Below the pieces are notes generated by a model that worked only from the letters and a program-made list of their open reading frames with translations, had not been told where the DNA came from and did no database searches. Shown here piece by piece: positions 37,531 through 45,638 of a DNA stretch of 64,000 nt; the stretch's first letter is position 1, and each line of letters starts with the position of its first letter. The position numbers and the translations under genes were made by a program. Origin of the DNA: Bacillus sp. E(2018) (GTDB lineage: Bacteria > Bacillota > Bacilli > Bacillales > Fictibacillaceae); assembly GCF_005503015.1 (NCBI RefSeq), contig NZ_SCOL01000001.1:682001-746000 (forward strand), written 5' to 3'.

Positions 37531-38016
37531 ATGGGAAAAAAGTGGATACTTGTTGTTATTGGCATTCTAATCTTAGCAAGCTGGCAAGCTTATTATCTGT
37601 TTAATGGTGTTCAAGCAAAGCCCGCTAAGAAAGAAGCAGAAGCGGTTGAGATCGCAAAGAAAGAAGAGGATCTCGTTTCTATTACGAATGTGGATCACTT
37701 TTATAAGAACGAGACGTATTATGTAGTAGAAGGCAAGAACAAAAAAGGCGCAAACAAGATCGTCTGGGTCGATAAAGACAAAAAGGTAACCTCTTTGAAC
37801 GCGAAAGAAGGACTTTCAGAGAAACAGATCCTGAATTATGTGAAACAGAACCATGATGCGAAGACGATCGTCGACAGCCGCCTCGGCATGGAAGATGGCA
37901 TTCCATTATGGGAAGTGGTCTATTATGACACGAAGGACCGTTACACCTACTTTTATGGATATTTTGAAAGTGGTGAGCGTTACGAGATCTATCGTCTAAA
38001 AGAATCAGATCAATAG
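37531..38016 (+). CDS. ypmB: Membrane-anchored PepSY-like protein YpmB
   Basis: A 161-residue protein with one N-terminal membrane helix (about residues 4-22) and an extracytoplasmic part that looks like two PepSY/DUF5590 units (YVVEGKNKKGANKIVWVDKD and IPLWEVVYYDTKDRYTYFYG). GGAAGG precedes ATG 37531. Conserved before aspB. PepSY domains are proposed protease inhibitors; no direct evidence here. Confidence 0.88.
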   Translation: MGKKWILVVIGILILASWQAYYLFNGVQAKPAKKEAEAVEIAKKEEDLVSITNVDHFYKNETYYVVEGKNKKGANKIVWVDKDKKVTSLNAKEGLSEKQILNYVKQNHDAKTIVDSRLGMEDGIPLWEVVYYDTKDRYTYFYGYFESGERYEIYRLKESDQ

Positions 38017-38052
38017 AAATCAGATTAATACAAAGTGGAGGGATTTAGTAGT

Positions 38053-39237
38053 ATGAAGCTTGCAAAACGTGTGGAGGCATTAACTCCTTCAACAACTCTG
38101 GCAATCACAGCAAAGGCAAACCAATTAAAGGCAGAAGGGCACGATGTAATCGCACTAGGTGCAGGTGAACCGGACTTTAATACACCGATACATATCATAG
38201 AAGCGGCTTATGAGTCTATGAAAGAAGGACATACAAAATATACGGCTTCCGGCGGCCTTTTATCACTGAAAAAAGCAATCGTGAACAAGCTAAATCAAGA
38301 TCAAGGTTTAACGTATGAAACTTCTGAGATCATCGTTAGTACAGGAGCGAAACATTCGTTGTATTCTCTGTTCCAAGCGATCCTTGATGAAGGAGACGAA
38401 GTGATCATCCCGATTCCATATTGGGTGAGCTATCCTGAACAAGTGAAGCTGGCAGACGGTACGCCTGTTTACTTAGAAGGAAAAGAAGAGAATGGATTCA
38501 AGATTACAGCTGAGGATTTGAAAAATGTCATCACGAATCAAACGAAGGCACTGATCTTAAACTCACCGAGCAACCCGACTGGATCACTCTATTCAGCTGA
38601 TGAACTGCGTGCGATCGGAGAAGTTTGTCTCGAGCATAATGTGTTGATCGTGTCTGATGAAATCTATGAAAAGCTCGTTTATGGCGGAGTGAAGCACACG
38701 TCGATCGCACAACTTTCACCTGAACTGAAGAAACAGACGATCATCATCAACGGTCTCTCTAAATCTCATGCGATGACTGGCTGGAGAATCGGTTTTGCAG
38801 CAGGTGACGCTAAGATCATCAAAGCGATGACGAACTTAGACAGCCATAGTACATCAAACCCGACAACCACATCTCAGCACGGTGCACTTGCGGCATATAA
38901 CGGAACACAAGAGCCTGTTGAAGAGATGCGTCAAGCGTTTGAAGAGCGCATGAACAAAGTGTATGACCGTCTGATCACGATTCCTGGCATTACTTGTGTG
39001 AAACCGAACGGAGCGTTCTATCTATTCCCGAACGCGACAGAAGCGGTAAGAATGACTGGATTTAACTCTGTTGATGAGTGGGTAGAGGCACTTTTAGAAG
39101 AAGAAAAAGTAGCTTTAGTACCTGGTTCAGGATTTGGTGCGCCTGATAACGTGAGACTTTCTTATGCAACAAGCCTTGATACGATCATGGAAGCTTTGGA
39201 TCGTATCGAACGTTTTATCAACTCAAAACGCAAGTAA
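38053..39237 (+). CDS. aspB: Aspartate aminotransferase
   Basis: Class I PLP aminotransferase of 394 residues, interconverting aspartate and oxaloacetate. Motifs: LGAGEPDFNTP, YTASGGLLSLKKAI, LNSPSNPTGSLY, VSDEIYEKLVY and the PLP lysine in NGLSKSHAMTGWRIG. GTGGAGGG lies upstream of ATG 38053. Order ypmB-aspB-asnS is conserved; it feeds aspartate to AsnS-related metabolism. Confidence 0.95.
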   Translation: MKLAKRVEALTPSTTLAITAKANQLKAEGHDVIALGAGEPDFNTPIHIIEAAYESMKEGHTKYTASGGLLSLKKAIVNKLNQDQGLTYETSEIIVSTGAKHSLYSLFQAILDEGDEVIIPIPYWVSYPEQVKLADGTPVYLEGKEENGFKITAEDLKNVITNQTKALILNSPSNPTGSLYSADELRAIGEVCLEHNVLIVSDEIYEKLVYGGVKHTSIAQLSPELKKQTIIINGLSKSHAMTGWRIGFAAGDAKIIKAMTNLDSHSTSNPTTTSQHGALAAYNGTQEPVEEMRQAFEERMNKVYDRLITIPGITCVKPNGAFYLFPNATEAVRMTGFNSVDEWVEALLEEEKVALVPGSGFGAPDNVRLSYATSLDTIMEALDRIERFINSKRK

Positions 39238-39312
39238 TGATTGATTTTTAGAAAGTTCTCCTTCATAATTTTTTTTGGTAGATATTGATAACGTACAGTG
39301 GAGGTACATGTA

Positions 39313-40605
39313 GTGAAAACAACGATTAATAAGCTTAGTGAACACGTAGGGAAGACCGTAAAGATCGGTGCTTGGCTCTCTAATAAGCGTTCTTCAGGTA
39401 AGATCGCTTTCTTGCAGCTTCGCGATGGATCTGGATTCGTGCAAGGTGTTGTCGTAAAGAGTGAAGTGGGAGATGAGATCTTTGCAAAAGCAAAAGGTCT
39501 TACGCAAGAGTCCAGCCTTTACGTAACAGGTACGGTTAAAGAGGACGAGCGTTCAGCTTTAGGTGTAGAACTTGAAGTAACAGATGTTGAAGTGCTTCAT
39601 CAAGCGGTAGACTACCCAATCACACCGAAAGAACACGGAACGGAGTTCTTGATGGACCACCGTCACCTTTGGATCCGTTCTAAGCGTCAGCACGCGATTC
39701 TAAAGATCCGTAACGAGATCATTCATGCCGTGAACGAGTTCTTCTACAACAACGACTTTGCAAAAGTAGATCCTCCGATTCTTACAGGAAGTTCTGCAGA
39801 AGGAACGACTTCCTTGTTCCACACAAAGTATTTTGAAGAAGATGCGTATCTTTCTCAAAGTGGACAACTCTACATGGAAGCCGCAGCGATGGCACTTGGA
39901 AAAGTTTACTCGTTTGGTCCGACGTTCCGTGCAGAAAAATCGAAGACTCGTCGTCACTTGATCGAGTTCTGGATGATCGAGCCTGAGATGGCTTTCGTTG
40001 AACACGAAGAATCTCTTGAGATCCAAGAGCAGTTCATCTCACACATCGTTCAATCTGTGATCTCACGCTGTGAGAACGAGCTAAAGACACTTGGACGTGA
40101 CATCTCTAAACTAGAGAACGTTAAAGCGCCTTTCCCTCGTGTTTCTTATGACGATGCAATCAAAATGCTAAAAGAAAAAGGATTTGACGATATCGACTGG
40201 GGAGATGACTTCGGTGCGCCGCACGAAACAGCAATCGCGGAAAGCTTCGATAAACCAGTCTTCATCACAAACTATCCGAAAGATATTAAAGCGTTCTACA
40301 TGAAGCCAGATCCGAACCGCGAAGATGTTGTACTTTGTGCAGACTTAATTGCTCCAGAAGGTTACGGAGAGATCATCGGTGGAAGCCAGCGTATCGACGA
40401 CCTTGCGCTTATGGAACAACGTTATGAAGAGCATGGATTAACAGACGATGCATACAAATGGTACTTAGAACTTAGAAAATACGGCAGCGTTCCTCATTCA
40501 GGATTCGGTCTTGGATTAGAGCGTACAGTAGCTTGGATTTCTGGAGCGGAGCACGTTCGTGAAACGATTCCATTCCCACGTCTATTGAACCGTCTATATC
40601 CTTAA
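39313..40605 (+). CDS. asnS: Asparaginyl-tRNA synthetase
   Basis: Class II synthetase of 430 residues. An N-terminal OB-fold anticodon domain ([20 protein letters not shown]) precedes the catalytic core with motif 2 [20 protein letters not shown] and motif 3 [16 protein letters not shown] 39313 matches the conserved start [18 protein letters not shown] lies upstream. No T-box leader is seen in the 75-base gap. Confidence 0.97.
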   Translation: MKTTINKLSEHVGKTVKIGAWLSNKRSSGKIAFLQLRDGSGFVQGVVVKSEVGDEIFAKAKGLTQESSLYVTGTVKEDERSALGVELEVTDVEVLHQAVDYPITPKEHGTEFLMDHRHLWIRSKRQHAILKIRNEIIHAVNEFFYNNDFAKVDPPILTGSSAEGTTSLFHTKYFEEDAYLSQSGQLYMEAAAMALGKVYSFGPTFRAEKSKTRRHLIEFWMIEPEMAFVEHEESLEIQEQFISHIVQSVISRCENELKTLGRDISKLENVKAPFPRVSYDDAIKMLKEKGFDDIDWGDDFGAPHETAIAESFDKPVFITNYPKDIKAFYMKPDPNREDVVLCADLIAPEGYGEIIGGSQRIDDLALMEQRYEEHGLTDDAYKWYLELRKYGSVPHSGFGLGLERTVAWISGAEHVRETIPFPRLLNRLYP

Positions 40606-40614
40606 TAATTGATA

Positions 40615-40648
40615 AAATCTCCCTGTTATGCGGGGAGATTTTTTTTTA
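40615..40648 (+). terminator. Terminator after asnS
   Basis: AAATCTCCC pairs with GGGGAGATTT, followed by T9. Confidence 0.9.
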
Positions 40649-40690
40649 TAATCCTTTGATTGAGGTGCTTGTTGCTGGGAGAAGGTACTA

Positions 40691-40785
40691 TTAAGTCGTT
40701 TTGAGGAAGAATTAAGTCATTTTCGTACCCAATTAAGTCCAGAATAAAAAAATTAAGTCAAAATCGGAACCAATTAAGTCAAAAA
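40691..40785. repeat. Phased 20-21 bp word array (array 2)
   Basis: TTAAGTC starts at 40691, 40712, 40733, 40753 and 40774, giving steps of 21, 21, 20 and 21, usually within AATTAAGTC. The 329-base gap between asnS and dnaD holds no ORF; the array lies between the asnS terminator and a TATAAT (40908-40913) of the likely dnaD promoter. Confidence 0.88.
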
Positions 40786-40934
40786 TAGAAAAAAAAGGCG
40801 GTTCTGCAAATTTCGACAAGCCCCTAGCATTCATTCATAACAGTCAAAACTACTTTTTTCTCAACATTCACCAGTACAGTGAAAATAAAAAAGCTAGTTT
40901 TATATGCTATAATGATGAAAGAGGTGTTTTAGTG

Positions 40935-41648
40935 ATGAACGGTAATTTATTTGAACGATGGATGGCTGAAGGATCAGTCAGCATCCCCAATATGTTAATC
41001 AAAACGTACAAACAGATCGGTCTATCAGACAACGAATGCATGTTGTTTATACAGCTTCATGTTTTTATAGAATCCGGAAACTACTTTCCTACGCCAGTGG
41101 AACTTTCAAAACGAATGTCTGCTTCGAGTGACGAAGTTTCAGCTATGCTGCGGACGTTAATCGGCAGAGGTGTGCTGGGCATGGATCAGTTCGAGGATAA
41201 AGAGAAAGGCGTTTACTTTGAGGCTTACACGCTTCAGCCCCTTTGGAACAGACTTCTTCAAAGTTTAAAAGAAGAAGAGCAGGTCCAAAAAGAGGTACAT
41301 AAGGAGCATCAGGAACAGAACGTGTTTGTTCGATTCGAAAAAGAGTTCGGTCGTCCTTTATCTCCGATGGAGCTTGAAACGCTTAAAATTTGGATGGATG
41401 AGGATCAGCAGTCTCCAGAGTTGATTCTTTCTGCGTTAAAAGAGTCCGTTTTATCAGGAAAGCTGAACTTCCGATATATTGATCGTATTTTATTCGAGTG
41501 GAAGAAAAACGGCATAAAAAGTCCAGAAGCCGCAAAAACGTATGGCGAGAAATTCAGAGTCAGACAGCTGCAAAGAACGGGGAAGCAGGAGCAACCAAGG
41601 AACGACTCAGGTATTAAGCGTCCGCAATACAACTGGCTGGAATCGTAA
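40935..41648 (+). CDS. dnaD: DNA replication initiation protein DnaD
   Basis: Helicase-loading primosome component acting with DnaA, DnaB and DnaI. The 237-residue product has the N-terminal winged-helix DDBH1 domain (ISPNMLI-like SIPNMLIKTYKQIGLSDNEC) and the C-terminal DDBH2 domain with FVRFEKEFGRPLSPMELE and the YxxxIL-like YIDRILFEWKKNGI. ATG 40935 or GTG 40932 both fit GAGGTG. Confidence 0.95.
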   Translation: MNGNLFERWMAEGSVSIPNMLIKTYKQIGLSDNECMLFIQLHVFIESGNYFPTPVELSKRMSASSDEVSAMLRTLIGRGVLGMDQFEDKEKGVYFEAYTLQPLWNRLLQSLKEEEQVQKEVHKEHQEQNVFVRFEKEFGRPLSPMELETLKIWMDEDQQSPELILSALKESVLSGKLNFRYIDRILFEWKKNGIKSPEAAKTYGEKFRVRQLQRTGKQEQPRNDSGIKRPQYNWLES

Positions 41649-41654
41649 TACAGA

Positions 41655-41688
41655 AAAAGGCCTTATACACTAAGGTCTTTCTTTTTTA
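41655..41688 (+). terminator. Probable terminator between dnaD and nth
   Basis: AAAGGCCTTA pairs with TAAGGTCTTT (one G-T), followed by CTTTTTT. Confidence 0.65.
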
Positions 41689-41708
41689 TAACAGGAGGTA
41701 ACGTAAAC

Positions 41709-42380
41709 GTGTTAAACAAAGCACAAATTCAATTTTGTTTAGAGCAGATCGAGGATATGTTTCCAGATGCACATTGCGAACTTCACCACTCGAACCCGTT
41801 CGAGCTGACGATTGCGGTGCTTCTGTCTGCGCAATGTACGGATGCGCTCGTTAATAAAGTTACACCGAAACTTTTTGAAAAATACAAAACGCCGCAAGAT
41901 TATCTGAACGTTACGATAGAAGAACTGCAGGACGATATCCGATCGATCGGTTTGTATCGGAACAAGGCCAAGAACATCCAAAAGCTGAGTGAGCTTGTAT
42001 TGAACGAATACGGAGGAGAGATCCCGAAAGATCGAGATGAACTGACGAAACTGCCTGGTGTAGGACGAAAAACGGCAAACGTTGTCGTATCTGTCGCGTA
42101 CGATGTTCCTGCTATTGCAGTCGACACGCATGTTGAACGGGTATCGAAGAGGCTAGGGATTTGTAAATGGAAAGATTCTGTTTTGCAGGTGGAAGAAACA
42201 TTGATGAAGAAGATTCCAAAATCGCTCTGGGGCGCAACTCATCACCGATTGATCTTCTTTGGAAGATATCACTGCAAAGCACAAAATCCAAACTGCCCAG
42301 AGTGTCCACTTCTCTCTATCTGTCGAGAAGGTAAGAAGCGGATGAACCAAAAAGAGAAGAAGTTGACTCAGAAAAGATAG
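41709..42380 (+). CDS. nth: Endonuclease III
   Basis: Base-excision DNA glycosylase/AP lyase for oxidised pyrimidines. The 223-residue product has LLSAQCTDALVNKVTP with the catalytic region, the helix-hairpin-helix LPGVGRKTANVV with the catalytic Lys, the Asp in VDTHVERVSKRLG, and a C-terminal 4Fe-4S cluster set C-x6-C-x2-C-x5-C (CKAQNPNCPECPLLSIC). AGGAGG precedes GTG 41709. Confidence 0.96.
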   Translation: MLNKAQIQFCLEQIEDMFPDAHCELHHSNPFELTIAVLLSAQCTDALVNKVTPKLFEKYKTPQDYLNVTIEELQDDIRSIGLYRNKAKNIQKLSELVLNEYGGEIPKDRDELTKLPGVGRKTANVVVSVAYDVPAIAVDTHVERVSKRLGICKWKDSVLQVEETLMKKIPKSLWGATHHRLIFFGRYHCKAQNPNCPECPLLSICREGKKRMNQKEKKLTQKR

Positions 42381-42385
42381 CTAAG

Positions 42386-42416
42386 AAACCGTAACCCATG
42401 GAGTTGCGGTTTTTTT
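42386..42416 (+). terminator. Terminator after nth
   Basis: AAACCGTAAC pairs with GTTGCGGTTT (one G-T), then T run. Confidence 0.8.
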
Positions 42417-42482
42417 CGTCTCTGAATCTGGCAGGTAGATGGTGTAGATCGGCACCCTTGAGGGGTATTTTAATGTCATGAT

Positions 42483-42550
42483 TTGTCGACTCGCTGATAT
42501 ATGGTGAAAACTCGCCGTATTATCGTCCAATCTCGACGTATTATGACTGA
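42483..42550. repeat. Phased 21 bp word array (array 4)
   Basis: CTCG begins at 42490, 42511 and 42532, exact 21-bp steps, followed each time by an AT-rich GATATAT or GTATTAT. Its left end TTGTCGACTCGC is identical to the reverse complement of the array 3 end. It lies in the 393-base gap between nth and the amidase gene, which otherwise holds only the terminator and the possible array at 42640-42730. Confidence 0.7.
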
Positions 42551-42773
42551 TATTTCATGAATTATTGGTTTCATATCATGAATAAGCCTTATAAATACAG
42601 GTGTGGGTATACGGAAAGAACTACAGATCAACATGAAATTGTCTCAAATCTAGACAAAACAGCCCAAAACCTCAATGTTCACCAACAAAATCATTCGAAA
42701 CCTGCACAAAAACCCCATATGTACAAGCAATCACTCTCTTTCTACATACCATATAGAAAGGAGTGATGTATTA

Positions 42774-43817
42774 GTGTCATATTCAATCACATATGACTAT
42801 ATTAAGTTAGGTAATGCGAGACCTGGTACGAAGCTAGACGGCCCATTCTTCGGAGTTGCTCATGATACAGGAAATCCAGGGACTTCAGCCCGAAGCAACC
42901 GAAACTATTTTAACACCCAGCAACCAAGTGCGAGCGCACATGTTTTTATAGATGATAAAGAGATTCTTGTGATCATTCCGCTCGATGAAAAAGCGTATCA
43001 TGTCCAGTATGGAACTCGGTTGGACAACGTTCGTTTTGGACGAGAATCGAATGATGCAGCGATCGGTGTAGAGCTATGTTGGGGTGGAGGGATCAATTTT
43101 CAGGAAGCGTATAGAAGATATGTCTGGTTCTGGGGTTATCTTTGTAAAAGATACAACTGGAGACCACAAGAAAAGATAGCGAGCCACAAACAATTAGATC
43201 CAGGACGAAGAACAGATCCAGATAATGCGTTGAATCGTTATGGCATCACATTTAATCAGTTCCTAAAAGATGTTGAAAATTCTATATCCAATCAAGCCAT
43301 TCCAACACCAGCACCAAAGCCAACACCTCAACCAACACCAGGGACTAACAACATTGTTTTAAAAAATGGAGACACTGGTGAAAGAGTGAGAGACCTACAG
43401 AACAAACTAAAACGAGCGGGATACACACTCGCAGCAGATGGCGCATACGGTCCGAATACAGAAAACGCTGTGAGAGCTTTCCAAAGAAAATATAATTTAG
43501 CAGCTGACGGAATCGCTGGACCCAATACGTTAAAAAAATTAGATGCTGTTATAAAGCAGTCTACAAAACCAGCACAACCACCAAAGCCTAAGCCAGGTAG
43601 TTCAAACGGAAGTGCAGTAGTTCCTTATCCAGGATATGTAATCAAAAGAGGTTCAACCGACTCTGCAAACGTAAGCAGAATTCAGCGTGCTTTAACTATT
43701 CCAGCAGATGGTAACTTTGGACCGCAAACAGAATCAGCGGTAAAAGCTTATCAAAAAAGAAAAGGATTAGCTGTAGATGGAATCGTTGGACAAGCCACTT
43801 GGAATACACTCTTTTAA
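42774..43817 (+). CDS. Endolysin-like N-acetylmuramoyl-L-alanine amidase
   Basis: A 347-residue peptidoglycan hydrolase without a signal peptide. An N-terminal Amidase_2 domain (about residues 1-170) carries zinc-ligand candidates in FFGVAHDTGN, IGVELCWGGG and ASHKQLDPGRRTDPD. A Pro/Thr/Lys linker leads to two peptidoglycan-binding units (RVRDLQNKLKRAGY with DGAYGPNTENAV, and RIQRALTIPADGNFGPQTESAV). GTG 42774 with AAGGAG is preferred over a frame open to 42675. The architecture is that of phage or PBSX-type lysins. It interrupts the usual nth-ypoC neighbourhood. Confidence 0.9.
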   Translation: MSYSITYDYIKLGNARPGTKLDGPFFGVAHDTGNPGTSARSNRNYFNTQQPSASAHVFIDDKEILVIIPLDEKAYHVQYGTRLDNVRFGRESNDAAIGVELCWGGGINFQEAYRRYVWFWGYLCKRYNWRPQEKIASHKQLDPGRRTDPDNALNRYGITFNQFLKDVENSISNQAIPTPAPKPTPQPTPGTNNIVLKNGDTGERVRDLQNKLKRAGYTLAADGAYGPNTENAVRAFQRKYNLAADGIAGPNTLKKLDAVIKQSTKPAQPPKPKPGSSNGSAVVPYPGYVIKRGSTDSANVSRIQRALTIPADGNFGPQTESAVKAYQKRKGLAVDGIVGQATWNTLF

Positions 43818-43840
43818 AAAGGTACAATAACTTTAGATAT

Positions 43841-43870
43841 GAGATTATCTTTTGATAAGCTCTTTTTTTT
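43841..43870 (+). terminator. Terminator after the amidase gene
   Basis: GAGATTATC pairs with GATAAGCTC (one mismatch), followed by T9. Confidence 0.75.
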
Positions 43871-43895
43871 TGGATAAAAAGCGGAGGTGTTCTAA

Positions 43896-44237
43896 ATGAA
43901 TGAGAATATAGAGAACATTTTTATAGAGTGGAAAGAGAACTCAAAAGAAATTGCGTTACACTTTAAAAATCGTAACAGACAACAAGCAAAAGAACCAATG
44001 AAATATTTCTTACAACAGCTTTTGAAAACGATCTATCTGGGAAATGGTGTGCAGTCTGATGGTTTGATGAATTATAAAAACGATCTAAAGGAATTCAAGC
44101 ACTTACCTGTGAACGCGATCGAGAGGCTTTCGTTCATCGAAGATCAGCCAGATCACTATCAATCCTACATACAGCTCAGTGAGTTATTTTCTGAGTGGGA
44201 AAAGAAAAGTGTCATATTAAAAAAGCGCAGTACATAA
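43896..44237 (+). CDS. ypoC: YpoC-like protein
   Basis: A 113-residue soluble helical protein. The segment ERLSFIEDQPDHYQSYIQLSELFSEWEKK resembles the conserved end of YpoC, which lies between nth and ponA in B. subtilis (segment positions about 77-105). It is shorter than I recall for the family, mainly at the N-terminus. GGAGGTG precedes ATG 43896. Function unknown. Assignment rests on the C-terminal likeness and position. Confidence 0.7.
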   Translation: MNENIENIFIEWKENSKEIALHFKNRNRQQAKEPMKYFLQQLLKTIYLGNGVQSDGLMNYKNDLKEFKHLPVNAIERLSFIEDQPDHYQSYIQLSELFSEWEKKSVILKKRST

Positions 44238-44293
44238 GGACAAGACACTTGGACATATGATGATGACATGAGATGTTTTTTAGGAGGGGTATC

Positions 44294-45556
44294 ATGCAGA
44301 TTCATGTGGTGAAACGGGGAGATTCTCTGTGGAGACTTTCGCAGTACTATAAATTGCCGTGGCAGGAGCTCGCAACAGTTAATCGATTATCAGAAAAAGA
44401 TGTGCTAACAGTGGGACAGACACTTTTCATCCCAACACCTTTTACGTATACCGTTCAGCCTGGTGATTCACTTGAGGAGATCGGAAACAGGATCGGTGTA
44501 TCTGTCGCACAGCTTCAGCAGGCGAATCCCGGTGTGACGGACAGCAACCTCCGGCCAGGAACGCAACTGAACGTACCACAGCGTTCAAAGAAAACAATCG
44601 TAACGAACGCGTTTGCAGAACCTAATCCGAAAGCTCAAGCCAATTTTGATGCGGCTGCAAGAGCGCTCACGTATATCACGCTTTTTAGCTATGAAGTGAA
44701 CGAGAAAGGTGTATTCAAACCACTGAATGATTCTGAGTTCTTAAAAGATGCAAAAAATAAAAACGTGCGCCCGATCATGGCGATCACGAACATAAAAGAC
44801 GGAGAGTTCAGTGAAGAAGTGGGAACAGCCATTCTAACGAAGAAAGAAATCACAGATAAAGTGATAAACGAGTCTTTACGTATCATGAAGCAAAAAGGAT
44901 ATGAAGGGATCTCGGTGGATTTTGAATACTTAGGCAAACAAAACAAAGAAGCTTACAATCAGTTTTTAAGAACGCTGACAGAGAAGATGCACAAGGAAAA
45001 TTTCATCGTCATGACCGCAGTAGCACCAAAGATCTCAGGCACACAAGAAGGCGAATGGTACGAATCGCATGACTATAAAGCACACGGTGAGATCGTCGAT
45101 TATGTGATTCTGATGACATACGAGTGGGGATATAGCGGGGGGCCGCCTATGGCTGTCAGTCCACTTCCTTCTGTAAAAAAAGTGCTCGACTATGCAGTGA
45201 GTGTGATTGATCCAAAGAAAATCCTCATGGGCATCAATCTATATGGCTATGATTGGACGTTACCTTATAAGCCTGGTGGTGAGTTTGCGAAAGCATTGAA
45301 TCCGGTTCAAGCGACCCAGCTAGCAGGAAAGCGGCAGGCTGCTATCAAATACTCAAGAAAAGACGAAGCTCCATATTACCGCTATTGGGATAAGCAAAAG
45401 AAAGAGCATGTTGTATGGTTTGAAGATCTTCGAAGTATGAAAGCGAAATTTGATGTGGTCGATCAGTACGGTTTTGCGGGTGTGAGCTTTTGGAACCTTT
45501 CGTTTGGTTATCCTGTATTTTGGAATTATCTGCTTGATCGGTATAACATAAAATAG
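44294..45556 (+). CDS. LysM-GH18 spore cortex hydrolase (YaaH/SleL type)
   Basis: A 420-residue protein with two N-terminal LysM domains (IHVVKRGDSLWRLSQYY; YTVQPGDSLEEIGNR) and a glycosyl hydrolase 18 barrel from about residue 105, with the catalytic strand GISVDFEY and MTYEWGYSGGPPMAVSP. No signal peptide, as is usual for spore-directed YaaH/SleL proteins that cut cortex fragments at germination. GGAGGGG precedes ATG 44294. Likely N-acetylglucosaminidase; the exact paralogue cannot be fixed. Confidence 0.92.
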   Translation: MQIHVVKRGDSLWRLSQYYKLPWQELATVNRLSEKDVLTVGQTLFIPTPFTYTVQPGDSLEEIGNRIGVSVAQLQQANPGVTDSNLRPGTQLNVPQRSKKTIVTNAFAEPNPKAQANFDAAARALTYITLFSYEVNEKGVFKPLNDSEFLKDAKNKNVRPIMAITNIKDGEFSEEVGTAILTKKEITDKVINESLRIMKQKGYEGISVDFEYLGKQNKEAYNQFLRTLTEKMHKENFIVMTAVAPKISGTQEGEWYESHDYKAHGEIVDYVILMTYEWGYSGGPPMAVSPLPSVKKVLDYAVSVIDPKKILMGINLYGYDWTLPYKPGGEFAKALNPVQATQLAGKRQAAIKYSRKDEAPYYRYWDKQKKEHVVWFEDLRSMKAKFDVVDQYGFAGVSFWNLSFGYPVFWNYLLDRYNIK

Positions 45557-45596
45557 AACCTGTATTGAATTACATTTAAATGCCATTGTGAACAAA

Positions 45597-45635
45597 AAAG
45601 ATCCGTCAGCTAAAAGGAGCTGACGGATCTTTTTA
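45597..45635. terminator. Bidirectional terminator between the GH18 gene and ponA
   Basis: AAAAGATCCGTCAGCT pairs with AGCTGACGGATCTTTT, with T and A runs on both sides. Confidence 0.9.
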
Positions 45636-45638
45636 TCT

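Noticed and set aside
39238..39312. T-box leader for asnS
   Set aside because: The gap is too short and lacks the T-box motif and terminator.
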